Positions 20,496 to 30,667 of a stretch of 64,000 nucleotides of DNA are shown here, piece after piece. A model generated the notes under the pieces. That model made no database searches and was not told the origin of the DNA. It saw nothing but the letters and a program-made list of their open reading frames with translations. The translations under genes and the position numbers were made by a program. The stretch comes from Anaerolineales bacterium (GTDB lineage Bacteria; Chloroflexota; Anaerolineae; Anaerolineales; UBA11579), in contig JAGVCA010000011.1 in NCBI GenBank assembly GCA_020059485.1, positions 1 to 64,000 on the forward strand. The letters run 5' to 3'. Position 1 is the first letter of the stretch. Every line of letters starts with the position of its first letter.

Positions 20496-21011
20496 ATGGC
20501 GCACAAGGCCAAAACACTTCCGCATCCATCCGGCTTGCTGGCCTGGCTCTTCCGCCTGCCGATCTGGTTCTACCAAATTGGCCTCGGAGCACTGCTGGGC
20601 GGTCGTTTTGTGTTGATCCACCACATCGGCCGCAAGACTGGCCTGCCGCGTCAGGCAGTTGTCGAGGTTGTCCATCATCACCGGGATTCCGATACCTACC
20701 TGGTCTGCGCAGCCTATGGTCCTCACACGCAGTGGTATCAAAACCTGGTGGCTCATCCCGAGGTTCGGATCCAGGTCGGCCGGCGCAAGATGGTCGCCCG
20801 CGCCGAGGCGCTCTCGCCACAGGCAGGGGCACAGGAGTGGGTTGAGTTCACCCGCCGTACCGGCGCTGGCAGGATCTACGCCCGCTTCCTGGGATACGAG
20901 GTCGATGGCACACAGGAGGATTTTCGCCAGATGGGCGAAATGATGCTCTTCGTTGCTCTGCACGTGCTGAATGAAAGAACGGACACCAAAAACGCATCTA
21001 AAGAAGCATGA
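20496..21011 (+). CDS. Deazaflavin (F420)-dependent nitroreductase-family protein
   Basis: HHIGRKTGLPRQAVVEVVHHHRDSDTYLVCAAYGPHTQWYQNLVAHPEVRIQVG is DDN-family-like. Confidence 0.75.
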   Translation: MAHKAKTLPHPSGLLAWLFRLPIWFYQIGLGALLGGRFVLIHHIGRKTGLPRQAVVEVVHHHRDSDTYLVCAAYGPHTQWYQNLVAHPEVRIQVGRRKMVARAEALSPQAGAQEWVEFTRRTGAGRIYARFLGYEVDGTQEDFRQMGEMMLFVALHVLNERTDTKNASKEA

Positions 21012-21075
21012 CTACCTTTTGACGGTTCATCACCACAACCGAGACCTCGCAACTACCTTTACGCCCGGAGTCATT

Positions 21076-22047
21076 ATGACCACACCTGTACTCACGCCCC
21101 GCAAACTCGGCGCTACCGATCTGCGCCTCAGCCCGATCGGCATCGGCACCTGGCAGTTTGCAGGCGGCCGCGGCTTCTACCACTTTTACTTCCGTTACAT
21201 CCCCCCAGCCGAAAAAGCCGGCATCATCCGCGCCGCGCGCCAGGGCGGGATCAATTGGTTCGACACTGCCGAGGTGTATGGTTTCGGACGCTCCGAGCGC
21301 GCCTTGCGGGATGCTTTGCAGACGGAACAGGTCGCCGTTCAGGATGTCTGGATCGCCTCCAAATGGTGGCCCTTGCCCCGTTTCGCCGGCAGCATCCGCC
21401 GTACCATCTCCTCCCGGCTGAAATCCCTCGCCCCTTACACCCTCGATCTGCATCAGATCCACTGGCCGACCTCGTTCGCCTCGATCGAAGCCCAGATGGA
21501 CGCCATGGCGGATTTGGTTGAAGCCGGGCAGATCCGTGCGGTCGGCGTCAGTAATTTCAGTGCCGACCAGATGCGCCAGGCGCATGCCGCCCTGCAGCAG
21601 CGTGGGCTGGTCCTGGCCAGCAACCAGGTCCACTTCAACCTGCTCGACCGTTCGATCGAGCGCAATGGTGTACTGGACACCGCCCGTGAGTTGGGCATCT
21701 CGATCATCGCCTATTCTCCCATCGCTTCCGGTTTGCTGTCCGGGCGCTTCCACCGCGACCCGGAGGCGCTCGATTCTACGCCCCTGATCCGCCGGATCAG
21801 CCTCTCCGCCCAGGTCCAGCGTACCCGCCCCCTGATCGACATCCTGGCCGAAATTGCCGGGCAGCGCCAGGTCACCATCACCCAGGTGGCTTTGAATTGG
21901 GTCGTCACCGTGCATGGTGAGATGGTGGTCGCCATCCCTGGTGCCAGCCGGATCCAGCACGCCGAGGAGGCCGCCGGGGTGCTCGCTTTCCAGCTGAACG
22001 CGGACGAGATTGCCCGGTTGGACGGGGCCAGCCAATTAGTCCAATAG
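21076..22047 (+). CDS. Aldo/keto reductase
   Basis: INWFDTAEVYGFGRSERALRDAL...GQIRAVGVSNFSADQM. Confidence 0.9.
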   Translation: MTTPVLTPRKLGATDLRLSPIGIGTWQFAGGRGFYHFYFRYIPPAEKAGIIRAARQGGINWFDTAEVYGFGRSERALRDALQTEQVAVQDVWIASKWWPLPRFAGSIRRTISSRLKSLAPYTLDLHQIHWPTSFASIEAQMDAMADLVEAGQIRAVGVSNFSADQMRQAHAALQQRGLVLASNQVHFNLLDRSIERNGVLDTARELGISIIAYSPIASGLLSGRFHRDPEALDSTPLIRRISLSAQVQRTRPLIDILAEIAGQRQVTITQVALNWVVTVHGEMVVAIPGASRIQHAEEAAGVLAFQLNADEIARLDGASQLVQ

Positions 22048-22219
22048 TCGCGTAGTCGTATTGTCGAGCAGTCGCGTCATCTGGTTATCGTCCATTCTGC
22101 GATTGAAGCATTACCGGTCTGACCACCCGACTATCCGGCTAAATGACTAAGTATTGCGGAACGACCCAACTACCAAACCAGAAACCAGCCAACTATCAAA
22201 CTATCGTATAATCCTCCCC

Positions 22220-22468
22220 ATGCACACCGTTACTGTTTTATTCTTCGCTACTTTCCGGGATAAAGCCGGCACATCCCGCACCGAGATCGAACTGCCCCTC
22301 GGCGCCACGATCGATGATCTGCGCTTGATCCTGGCTGAAAAATACCCCGGCCTGGAAACCCTCGCCGACCACGCCATGGCCTCCATCAACCGCGAGTTTG
22401 CCCTCGGAGAAGAGGTCATCCCCGAAGGCGCTGAGGTGGCCTGGTTCCCGCCTGTTGCCGGGGGATAA
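22220..22468 (+). CDS. moaD: MoaD/ThiS-family sulfur carrier
   Basis: Ubiquitin-like protein ending in VAWFPPVAGG. Confidence 0.85.
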   Translation: MHTVTVLFFATFRDKAGTSRTEIELPLGATIDDLRLILAEKYPGLETLADHAMASINREFALGEEVIPEGAEVAWFPPVAGG

Positions 22469-22470
22469 CC

Positions 22471-23562
22471 ATGACCGAGTTTGCCTGCCGCCAGTGCGGG
22501 CGTCCCTTCGTTTCTGTCCATCACTATCGTTGTCCTGACTGTGGTCAGGCCTTTACCCTGCGCGGGTTCCCTCGATTTCATCCAGATCAGGTTGATCGCC
22601 GGTCGCCCGGTATCTGGCGTTACCGCCATACTTTCGGCCTGCCGCCCAACGCGCCATCCCTGACGCTGGGGGAGGGCGATACGCCGCTCGTCGGCATCGA
22701 TCTCTCTGGCAGTCTGCTTCATCTCAAACTCGAATCTCTCAACCCGACCGGCTCCTGGAAGGACCGGCTGGCGGCCGTCCTGGTCAGCCTGCTGGCCGCT
22801 GAAGGGGTTGCTGCGGTCGTCGAGGATTCCTCCGGCAACGCTGGTGCCGCCCTGGCTGCCTATTGTGCCCGTGCTGGCATCCCGGCCCGCATCTTTGTCC
22901 CCGCTTCGGCTGCCGGCCCCAAGCGCGCCCAGATCGAACGCTTCGGCGCACAGGTGGAGGCGGTGCCCGGCCCGCGCCAGGCCGCCTCGGATGCCGTGAT
23001 CGAACAGGTCGCCGCTGGCCAGGTTTACGCCAGCCATGCCTGGAACCCGCACGGACTGGCCGGAATCGCCACCATTGCCTACGAGCTGCTCGAACAATTG
23101 CCTGACCCGCCCGGTCTGGTGCTCGCTCCGGCCGGTCACGGCAGCCTGCTGCTTGGTCTTGTGCTTGGGTTCCAGGCCCTTGAGGCGGCTGGCCAGATCG
23201 AGGTGCTGCCGCGTTTTATTGGCGTCCAGGCCGCTGCCAATGCGCCGCTGTGGGCGGCAGCCCGCGGGGAGTCTTTCAACCCTGGCCCGACCATCGCCGG
23301 CGGGATCGCCGTTTCCGAGCCGGTGCGCGGCCCTGAACTGCTCGACCTGCATCGCCGCGGGGTTGTGGACTTTGTGACTGTTTCTGAACAGCAGATCAGG
23401 ACCGCCACCGTTGTGCTGGCCCGCGCCGGGATCGATGCTGAACCGACCGCCGCCACCGTGATTGCTGCGTATAGCCAATTGAGTGCTGTCCAATCTTTAC
23501 CGGGCGCGGGTGCCCATGTTGCCATCATCTCAGGGCACGGCCTGAAAGGCGATCTGCGCTAA
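22471..23562 (+). CDS. Threonine synthase-like PLP-dependent enzyme with N-terminal zinc-ribbon-like segment
   Basis: CRQCGRPF...YRCPDCGQAF; KLESLNPTGSWKDRLA PLP-lysine motif; VVEDSSGNAGAALAAYCARAG. Confidence 0.8.
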   Translation: MTEFACRQCGRPFVSVHHYRCPDCGQAFTLRGFPRFHPDQVDRRSPGIWRYRHTFGLPPNAPSLTLGEGDTPLVGIDLSGSLLHLKLESLNPTGSWKDRLAAVLVSLLAAEGVAAVVEDSSGNAGAALAAYCARAGIPARIFVPASAAGPKRAQIERFGAQVEAVPGPRQAASDAVIEQVAAGQVYASHAWNPHGLAGIATIAYELLEQLPDPPGLVLAPAGHGSLLLGLVLGFQALEAAGQIEVLPRFIGVQAAANAPLWAAARGESFNPGPTIAGGIAVSEPVRGPELLDLHRRGVVDFVTVSEQQIRTATVVLARAGIDAEPTAATVIAAYSQLSAVQSLPGAGAHVAIISGHGLKGDLR

Positions 23563-23589
23563 AACTGCTGTCATTCGAGGAGGAATGTC

Positions 23590-24309
23590 GTGAAGATCCG
23601 TTTGGCCTTGTTTGCTTTTGTACTGCTGCTGGTAAATTTTGCCTGTGCCCCTGAGGTCGGGGAGGCCCTGGAGGAATTGCAGCAGACTGCCGCCGCACAG
23701 GCTGCTGAACTCGCCAAAACCCAGGCGGCCGCGCTGCTCGAAACCTCCAAAGCCGGGATCGCCACCCAGGCGGATGCTGCCCTGGAAACCTTGATCGCCG
23801 GAGGCCAGACCGAAGTGGCCGGATTCAACCCCTTCGGGACCCAGGATCCTGTGATCGACCGTCAGGAGATCATTGCACGCGCTGAGCGCTGGGCGGCTCT
23901 GAAAGTGCCGTATGGGTCGTTTGATTCCGATCCATCCAATGACCTCTCCGAAGGGTACCGCGCGGACTGTTCCGGCTTTATCAGCTATACCTGGGGTTTG
24001 CCGCAGCCCGGTCCGGATACCACCAGCCTCGTCAGCGGTGGGTATGCCATCGAGATCCCCATCGACCTGTTGCAAATGGGCGATGTACTGAACAACAAGC
24101 GCGTGGGAAGTGACGGCCACATCGTCCTGTTCGCGGAATGGCTCAACAGCGAGAGGACCCTCTTCAGAGGGTTCGACCTCAACACGTATCCCGGCTATGT
24201 ATCAGAGAAAACCTTTACCCTGGTCCTGTACGAGGATGGCTGGACGATCGCGGAGTTGGATCCCTGGGCCGACGGCCCGTATTCTGCCATGCGCCAGGTG
24301 CAGGATTAG
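23590..24309 (+). CDS. Putative lipoprotein with NlpC/P60-like C-terminal domain (GTG start)
   Basis: Lipobox-like LLVNFAC; DCSGFISYTWGL...DGHIVLFAEW. Confidence 0.6.
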   Translation: MKIRLALFAFVLLLVNFACAPEVGEALEELQQTAAAQAAELAKTQAAALLETSKAGIATQADAALETLIAGGQTEVAGFNPFGTQDPVIDRQEIIARAERWAALKVPYGSFDSDPSNDLSEGYRADCSGFISYTWGLPQPGPDTTSLVSGGYAIEIPIDLLQMGDVLNNKRVGSDGHIVLFAEWLNSERTLFRGFDLNTYPGYVSEKTFTLVLYEDGWTIAELDPWADGPYSAMRQVQD

Positions 24310-24365
24310 CCAGACTGCCTTCACCGTTCTGACAGCATGATATAATCTCCCACACCAAAATACCA

Positions 24366-24423
24366 GAACTTGTGGACCGCAAACTACCCAACCATTGTGG
24401 GGTGGTTTGCGCTCCCGAAGTTC
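24366..24423 (+). promoter_or_regulatory. Long imperfect hairpin in rnc leader
   Basis: gaactt/aagttc, gga/tcc and cgcaaactaccc/gggtggtttgcg pair around a 10-nt loop; 3' arm abuts GGAGGG (24424-24429). Confidence 0.65.
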
Positions 24424-24429
24424 GGAGGG

Positions 24430-25149
24430 ATGATGACACACCGATCGGGAGAAACCAACGTGGAATCACCGCAGGATTTTGCTGAGCGCAACCGGTTGCC
24501 TATCAATGATATCTCATTGCTGACCCGGGCCCTGACCCACCGTTCCTATATCAACGAACACCCGGAAGCCCTTGAGGACAATGAGCGCCTCGAATTTCTT
24601 GGCGATGCAGTCCTCGATTTTGTTGTCGGGGTCTGGCTCTACCATCATTTTCCTGAAATGTCCGAGGGCGACCTCACCCGGCTGCGGGCTGCACTGGTCA
24701 AAACCGGTCAGCTGGCCGAGTTTGGCCGGCAGATCGGTGTCGGCGGTGCGCTGCGCCTCGGCCGCGGGGAAGAAGATAACGGCGGCCGTAACCGGAATGC
24801 CATGCTGTGCGGCGCATTTGAGGCCGTGGTCGGCGCGCTGTGCCTGGATTCCGACCTGCGAACGGTGGAAGCATTCATCTTTCCCTTCCTCGAAGAAGCC
24901 GTTTTCGATATCCTCCAGGAGCAGCGTGACCGCGATGCCAAAAGTCTGCTCCAAGAGTTGGTCCAGTCCGACGGCCGGCCGGCCCCCCGCTACGAAGTCA
25001 CCAGCGAGTATGGCCCCGACCACGCCAAAACCTTCGAAGTCCATGTCTTCGATAATGGAATTGTGCTGGGGCAGGGCAGGGGGACCAGCAAGCAGGAGGC
25101 CAGCATGGCCGCCGCCGAGGATGCGCTCCGTATCATGGGGTATCTCTAG
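24430..25149 (+). CDS. rnc: Ribonuclease III
   Basis: NERLEFLGDAVLDFVV signature; C-terminal dsRBD (DAKSLLQELVQSDGRPAPRYEV...GTSKQEASMAAAEDAL). Confidence 0.95.
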   Translation: MMTHRSGETNVESPQDFAERNRLPINDISLLTRALTHRSYINEHPEALEDNERLEFLGDAVLDFVVGVWLYHHFPEMSEGDLTRLRAALVKTGQLAEFGRQIGVGGALRLGRGEEDNGGRNRNAMLCGAFEAVVGALCLDSDLRTVEAFIFPFLEEAVFDILQEQRDRDAKSLLQELVQSDGRPAPRYEVTSEYGPDHAKTFEVHVFDNGIVLGQGRGTSKQEASMAAAEDALRIMGYL

Positions 25150-25163
25150 GCTGAAAGGGTTTC

Positions 25164-28100
25164 ATGACCAACCGTCTCAAGTCTCTCGAACTTAACGGGT
25201 ATAAAACCTTCGCCTCCAAATCCCACTTTGAATTTGGCGGGGATATCACGGTGATCGTCGGGCCGAATGGTTCCGGCAAGTCGAATATCGCCGACGCCCT
25301 CCGGTGGGTGCTGGGCGAACAATCCTTCCGGCTGTTGCGCGGCAAGCGCACCGATGACATGATCTTCGCCGGCTCCCAAACCCGCCCGCGCGCCGGGATG
25401 GCCTCTGCCACCGTCACCTTCGACAATTCCGATGGTTGGCTGCCGATCGATTTCTCCGAAGTTTCCATCACCCGCCGCGCCTACCGCGATGGCAGCAACG
25501 AATACCTCATCAACGGCCAGCGCGTCCGCCTCCGAGATGTCAACGAACTGCTGGCCAGTTCCGGTTTGGCAGAACGGACCTACACCGTTATCGGTCAGGG
25601 TCTGGTGGACGCTGCCCTAACCCTCAAGGCCGAGGAACGCCGCCGCCTGTTTGAGGAAGCGGCCGGTATTGGCCTCTATCGCGGCCGCAAGGAGCAGTCC
25701 CTCCGCCGCCTTGAGAACACCCGCCGCAACCTGGAACGGGTGGAAGATATTCTTTCCGAACTATCGCCTCGTCTGCGCAGCCTGCGCCGTCAGGCTCGCC
25801 GGGCTGAGGAGTATGAGCAGGTCCGGGCCGACCTGCAGGAAGTGCTGCGCGAATGGTATGGTTACCACTGGCATAGCGCCCTGCGTGATCTGCACCGCGT
25901 CCGTGAAGAAGTTGCCGTGCACGAGAAGAATCTCGCGGCAGCCCGCACCGACCAGGATGGCGCTGAGCGCTCCCTGGTAGATGTCCGCGACCGGATCACC
26001 AACCTGCGCGGACAATTGAATTCCTGGCACCGGCAGCTTTCCCAGATCCACAGCCGGCGTGAAGAGACCAGTCTGGAACTGGCCGTCAGCGACGAACGCC
26101 GCCGCGCCCTACTTGATCAGGAGTCACGCACCCAACAGGAGATCGTCCGGCTGGAAGAGGAACGCACCCGGCACCAGTCCCGCCTGGAGGGATTCAAGCA
26201 GCGGGTAGATGAAGCCCGTCAGACTGCCGAACTGGCTGAGACCGAACTGGCGGCGGCCCGTCAAGCGCTTGAAGCCCGCCGGTCAGAACGCTCCGCCATC
26301 GAAGAGGCTGTCCGCACCGCCTACGAGCAGACCAGCAAACTCAGCGGCCGCCGCGCTGAACTGGCCGCCCGCCGTCAGGAATTGGAAGACCGGATCGGCC
26401 GTATCGAAGCCGATCTGGCTGCTCAGGCTGGCCGGCTCCAGGCTATCCAGGAGACCCGTGACGCACACCAGGAACGCATCGACCAGCTTGAAGGCCAGCG
26501 AGCCGAGAGCGCCCAACGCTGGCAAACCCTCCGGGATCAGGTCGATCAATTGCAGTCCGATCTGGAAGCCACCCGTCAGGAACGCCAGCAGGCCGAGCAG
26601 GACATCAGCCGGCTGGAGGGCTTGCGTGCCCGCTATGATGCGGAACGCACCATGCTGGAAGAAGCCGATGCCAGCCTCTCCGGTTATGTCTCCGGGGCAA
26701 AAGTCTTGCTGGAGGCAGCCCGCGCCGGTCGTTTGAGCCGCGAAGCGGCGGCTTTTGGCAGCCAGCTGCAGGTGCCAGAGGAGATCGAAGTGGCGGTCGC
26801 TGCTGGGCTGGGTGAATACGTTGAAGCCGTGCTGCTGGCTGGTTCATCCGACACCGACAACGCCCTCGAACTGCTTTCTGGCAAGTCCGCCCGAGCCGCC
26901 CTGCTGCCCCTCTCCGATCTCTCGCCCCTCAAACCGGTTGCTGCCCCCCGGCTGGATGGCTGCCTGGGGGTTGCCTCAGACCTGGTGGAAGCACCGCCCG
27001 AACTCCGCCCCGCCGTCGATCTGCTGCTCGGTCAGGTCCTGATCGTCCGCGACCGTCAGACCGCCCGGCAGGCTTTGCGCGGCCAGGACAACCACGTCCG
27101 GGCGGTCACCCTGATCGGAGAGATCTTCTTCGGCAGCGGTGCCATCATGGTCGAGACCGGCAAACGCTCGGCCACCCTCAGCCGCCCGCGCGAACGCCGC
27201 TCCCTCGAAGAACGGATTGCCGGGCTGGACGCCGAACTGGGATCCACCCGTCAGCGGCTGGAAAAAATCGAGACCCGCGAGACCGGCTTGCTCCAGCAGC
27301 TCGAAGAGCGCCGCAGACAGTCCGCTGACGCAGAAACCGATCACCGTCAGGCCGAAGAGGCCTGGCGTCAGGCCAACCTTGATCTGGAACAATCCCACAG
27401 TGAGTTGAAGTGGCTTGTCCGGCAGGAAAGCCAATTGAAAGAAGCCCTGGCCGAAGCTCGCTCCGCAGTCGGCGGGCTGCAAACCGACAGCCAGCAGGTT
27501 GAAACGGATCTGACCGCCTTGCAGTCCGACCTAACCGGCCAAAATGACCGGCTGGAATCGCTCTCCGTGGATGAAGAGGTCTCCCAGGTCTCTTATTGGG
27601 AGGCCCAGGCCGCCGTCGGCCAGCAAACGCTGCAGAATGCCGACCAGATCTACCAGGAGCGCAAATCGGCCCTGGATGAGATCAGTGCCCGCCTGGATGA
27701 ACAGATGGCCCGGGCAGGATCGGTCAAAGCCCAGCTGGTTGAACTCGATTACCAGGTTGACCAGATGCGCACCTCGGAGGGGGGCATTGGCGGCGAGATC
27801 GCCAAATTGAACCAGTTGATCGAACCGGCCGAGGCCGAATTGGCTGCCCTTGAATCCCAGCAGGAACAAGGTCTGAATCAGGAAGGCTCTGCCCGCCAGA
27901 AGACCTCGCTGGCCGAACGCTATTACAACCAGGCCCAGATCACCCTGGCCCGCCGCCAGGAGGCGATGGATACCCTCCGCCAGCGCATCGAGACCGATTT
28001 TGGCCTGGTTGAGTTTGAGTACACCAATGATGTCCCCGGCCCTGCGCCTCTTCCGTTTGGTGATATCGTCCAGCGCCTCCCGGTGGTTGAAGCGATCCCG

Positions 28101-28769
28101 GACGACCTCGAAGAGATCCTCAAACAGCAGCGCATGCAGTTGCGCCGCCTCGGCGCAGTCAACCCGGATGCCCAAAAGGAATTTCGGGAGGTCAGCGAAC
28201 GCCACGAATTCCTCACCGAGCAGGTCAAGGACCTCAAGCACGCCGAGGCCGATATCAAAGAGGTTATCGCCGAACTGGACGTGCTGATGGTGCGCGATTT
28301 CAAAGCCACCTTTGACCAGGTCGCAACCGAATTTAAGCAGGTCTTCACCCGGCTCTTCGCGGGAGGTTCAGCCAAGCTGGTGCTGACCGAAGCCGACGAT
28401 CTAGACAATACCGGCATCGACATCGAAGCCCGTCTGCCCGGCAAGCGCGCCCAGGAATTGGCACTGCTCTCTGGCGGTGAGCGCAGCCTGACCGCCGCCG
28501 CGCTGGTCTTTGCCCTGATCAAAGCATCGCCCACGCCTTTCTGCGTCATGGACGAGGTCGACGCCATGCTGGATGAGGCCAATGTCGGCCGCTTCCGTCA
28601 GGTGCTGGAGGAGCTCAGCAAGGATACCCAATTCGTGGTCATTACCCACAACCGCCATACCGTCCAAGCCGCCGATGTCATCTACGGCATCACCATGGGC
28701 CGCGACACCACCAGCCAGACCATCAGCCTCAAACTGGAAGAGGTCGACGAGCGTTATTCTTCGAATTAG
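25164..28769 (+). CDS. smc: Chromosome segregation protein SMC
   Basis: N-term LKSLELNGYKTFASKSHFEF...VGPNGSGKSNIADALRWVLGEQS; coiled coils and hinge; C-term LLSGGERSLTAAALVFALIKASPTPFCVMDEVDAMLDEAN. Confidence 0.97.
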   Translation: MTNRLKSLELNGYKTFASKSHFEFGGDITVIVGPNGSGKSNIADALRWVLGEQSFRLLRGKRTDDMIFAGSQTRPRAGMASATVTFDNSDGWLPIDFSEVSITRRAYRDGSNEYLINGQRVRLRDVNELLASSGLAERTYTVIGQGLVDAALTLKAEERRRLFEEAAGIGLYRGRKEQSLRRLENTRRNLERVEDILSELSPRLRSLRRQARRAEEYEQVRADLQEVLREWYGYHWHSALRDLHRVREEVAVHEKNLAAARTDQDGAERSLVDVRDRITNLRGQLNSWHRQLSQIHSRREETSLELAVSDERRRALLDQESRTQQEIVRLEEERTRHQSRLEGFKQRVDEARQTAELAETELAAARQALEARRSERSAIEEAVRTAYEQTSKLSGRRAELAARRQELEDRIGRIEADLAAQAGRLQAIQETRDAHQERIDQLEGQRAESAQRWQTLRDQVDQLQSDLEATRQERQQAEQDISRLEGLRARYDAERTMLEEADASLSGYVSGAKVLLEAARAGRLSREAAAFGSQLQVPEEIEVAVAAGLGEYVEAVLLAGSSDTDNALELLSGKSARAALLPLSDLSPLKPVAAPRLDGCLGVASDLVEAPPELRPAVDLLLGQVLIVRDRQTARQALRGQDNHVRAVTLIGEIFFGSGAIMVETGKRSATLSRPRERRSLEERIAGLDAELGSTRQRLEKIETRETGLLQQLEERRRQSADAETDHRQAEEAWRQANLDLEQSHSELKWLVRQESQLKEALAEARSAVGGLQTDSQQVETDLTALQSDLTGQNDRLESLSVDEEVSQVSYWEAQAAVGQQTLQNADQIYQERKSALDEISARLDEQMARAGSVKAQLVELDYQVDQMRTSEGGIGGEIAKLNQLIEPAEAELAALESQQEQGLNQEGSARQKTSLAERYYNQAQITLARRQEAMDTLRQRIETDFGLVEFEYTNDVPGPAPLPFGDIVQRLPVVEAIPDDLEEILKQQRMQLRRLGAVNPDAQKEFREVSERHEFLTEQVKDLKHAEADIKEVIAELDVLMVRDFKATFDQVATEFKQVFTRLFAGGSAKLVLTEADDLDNTGIDIEARLPGKRAQELALLSGGERSLTAAALVFALIKASPTPFCVMDEVDAMLDEANVGRFRQVLEELSKDTQFVVITHNRHTVQAADVIYGITMGRDTTSQTISLKLEEVDERYSSN

Positions 28770-28988
28770 ATCGATAGTTAGGCAGTCAACTGGTCACTGA
28801 GTCACTTTGGTGATCCAGTACCGAATTCTGTCCCGACAGACGATCCCTGATCCACTGCACAGCCGCCAGGCAGGGATTACTCTCCTCGTGGGCCAGGTGC
28901 CTCTGTACCTGGCCACTGCTTTTCCGCAACCCCGCCACCATTTTCCCGTATTAACCTCCAGGACAACCAACTCGAACTGGAGAACATC

Positions 28989-29186
28989 ATGAGCAACCAA
29001 CCTTACCGCACCTTGCGGCGTTCACGACATAACCGGGTCATCGCCGGCGTTTGCGTCGGGCTGAGCGAATTCTTCGGCATCAGCGCTTTCTGGTTCCGCC
29101 TGGCCCTGATCCTGGCCTTCCTGCCCGGCGGCATCCCTGGCCTGATGATCTATGCCATCCTGTGGATCGTCATCCCGGCCGCTTGA
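28989..29186 (+). CDS. PspC-domain protein
   Basis: LRRSRHNRVIAGVCVGLSEFFGISAFWFRLALILAFLPGGIPGLMIYAILWIVIP. Confidence 0.85.
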   Translation: MSNQPYRTLRRSRHNRVIAGVCVGLSEFFGISAFWFRLALILAFLPGGIPGLMIYAILWIVIPAA

Positions 29187-29207
29187 CCATCCTCCCCAGG
29201 TAAGTAA

Positions 29208-29239
29208 AAAGACCGTCGGATCTGCGTCCGACGGTCTTT
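29208..29239. terminator. Bidirectional intrinsic terminator
   Basis: Perfect 13-bp stem aaagaccgtcgga-tctgcg-tccgacggtcttt between convergent genes. Confidence 0.9.
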
Positions 29240-29266
29240 CATTACTAGTTCAGGTTCGGTAGATCG

Positions 29267-30601
29267 TTATTGCTGTGGAGCCATCCGGATCACATCCGGT
29301 TCGGTTGGCATGTGGCGGATCCAGTCATCCTGCAGGAAGACGATCTCAGCCTCTTCCTTGTACTGGTTCAGGATGTCCGTCAGGGCGGTCAGCACCAGAT
29401 TGTCATACAGACTCTGGTCTGCCGGGCGGTCTTCCTTGCCCAGCACCTGGATGATATGGTAACCGAACTGCGACTCGACCGGGCCTACCAACTCGCCCAC
29501 TTCAGCGCCGAAGGCGGCCTCCTCGAACGGAGGCACCATCATCCCGCGCGTGAACCAGCCCAGGTCGCCTCCCTGCGCGCCGGAACCGGTATCATCGCTG
29601 AATTCTCGGGCCAGGTCGCCGAAGTCGCCGCCCTCCATGATCTCCGCCATCAGCTCCTCGGCGCGGGCCAGGGCATCTGCCTTGGCCGCTTCTTGGTCTT
29701 CAGCGGTTTCATCCGGGCGGATCAGGATATGCCGCGCCCAGACCTCTTCCTGCGTTGGCGGGGTGATGCCGGCGGCCAGTTCCTCATTCAGCTTCTCGCG
29801 GAGGATCTGGATCCGGATCAGTCCCTTCAGATAGGCTTCGTCCACACCGTACGGGCGCAATTGCGCGAGGTAATCCTCACGGAAATTCTCGTACTCCTCC
29901 TCGGTCACCGAGGTTGGCAGTGGGGCTTCAGCCAGCGCATCTGTCGTGGCTTCCTCACCCTCTGCCAGGGTCGGCTCAGGGGTCGGGGTGATCATCGCCC
30001 GCTGGGTAGCCGACCAGGTCGCAGTCGGGGTGATCGGGTCAGTCGGTTCCGGCGTCGGGAATCCGTCCGGGTAATAGCCGAAGATCGAGAAGAAATAATC
30101 CTCTACCTCTTCGTCTGTGACTGTGATCCCGCGCGCCTGAGCCTCTTCCACGATGAAGATCTCATCGATCATCTGGTTGAGGACCTGCTCGCCCAGTTCT
30201 TCTGATCCCAGTTGAAATTCGATCTGCTGGATCTGGGCCTCGATTTGCTGCAAGAATAACCCCACCTGCTGCTGCTGGGCTGGGTCGGTCATGGTTTGGC
30301 CGATCTGCTGGTAGGTGGTGTACTGGTTCAGGTACTGGTTGTACAGATTCACCAGCCGGTTGCGCTCGATATGCACCCGCTTTTGAAAGTCGCGGGTGAT
30401 GATCTCTTCTCCGTTCACCGAGACGATCGGGCGGGACGGGATCACCACTGTGTTCATCACCACGCCGATGATCGTCACCAGCACCACCAGCCCGATCACC
30501 CCGTAGGTGGAAAACCGGATGATCCGGTTGTAGCGCTGTTCTTGTTCCACCCGGCCGACACGGCCAAGGGATTGCTTCGATTTCTTAGGTCGGTTGAACA
30601 T
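29267..30601 (-). CDS. SurA/PrsA-like peptidyl-prolyl isomerase (foldase)
   Basis: N-terminal TM; VWARHILIRPDETAEDQEAAKADAL...DFGDLAREFSDDTGSGAQGGDLGWFTRGMMVPPFEEAAFG...FGYHIIQVLGKEDR parvulin motifs. Confidence 0.9.
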   Translation of the reverse strand: MFNRPKKSKQSLGRVGRVEQEQRYNRIIRFSTYGVIGLVVLVTIIGVVMNTVVIPSRPIVSVNGEEIITRDFQKRVHIERNRLVNLYNQYLNQYTTYQQIGQTMTDPAQQQQVGLFLQQIEAQIQQIEFQLGSEELGEQVLNQMIDEIFIVEEAQARGITVTDEEVEDYFFSIFGYYPDGFPTPEPTDPITPTATWSATQRAMITPTPEPTLAEGEEATTDALAEAPLPTSVTEEEYENFREDYLAQLRPYGVDEAYLKGLIRIQILREKLNEELAAGITPPTQEEVWARHILIRPDETAEDQEAAKADALARAEELMAEIMEGGDFGDLAREFSDDTGSGAQGGDLGWFTRGMMVPPFEEAAFGAEVGELVGPVESQFGYHIIQVLGKEDRPADQSLYDNLVLTALTDILNQYKEEAEIVFLQDDWIRHMPTEPDVIRMAPQQ

Positions 30602-30617
30602 GCTCTCTCCCTCATGA

Positions 30618-30658
30618 ATACAGGGCATAGGCCAATCCTATGCCCTGTATGTTTTTTT
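30618..30658 (+). terminator. Terminator-like hairpin oriented + strand
   Basis: Perfect 14-bp stem atacagggcatagg-ccaat-cctatgccctgtat followed by gttttttt; both flanking genes are on the minus strand. Confidence 0.75.
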
Positions 30659-30667
30659 GGTTGCGGC

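Noticed and set aside
22048-22200. Apparent short repeats (agtcg / ccaactatc-like) between the aldo/keto reductase gene and moaD
   Set aside because: Irregular, low-complexity intergenic sequence without consistent unit or symmetry.
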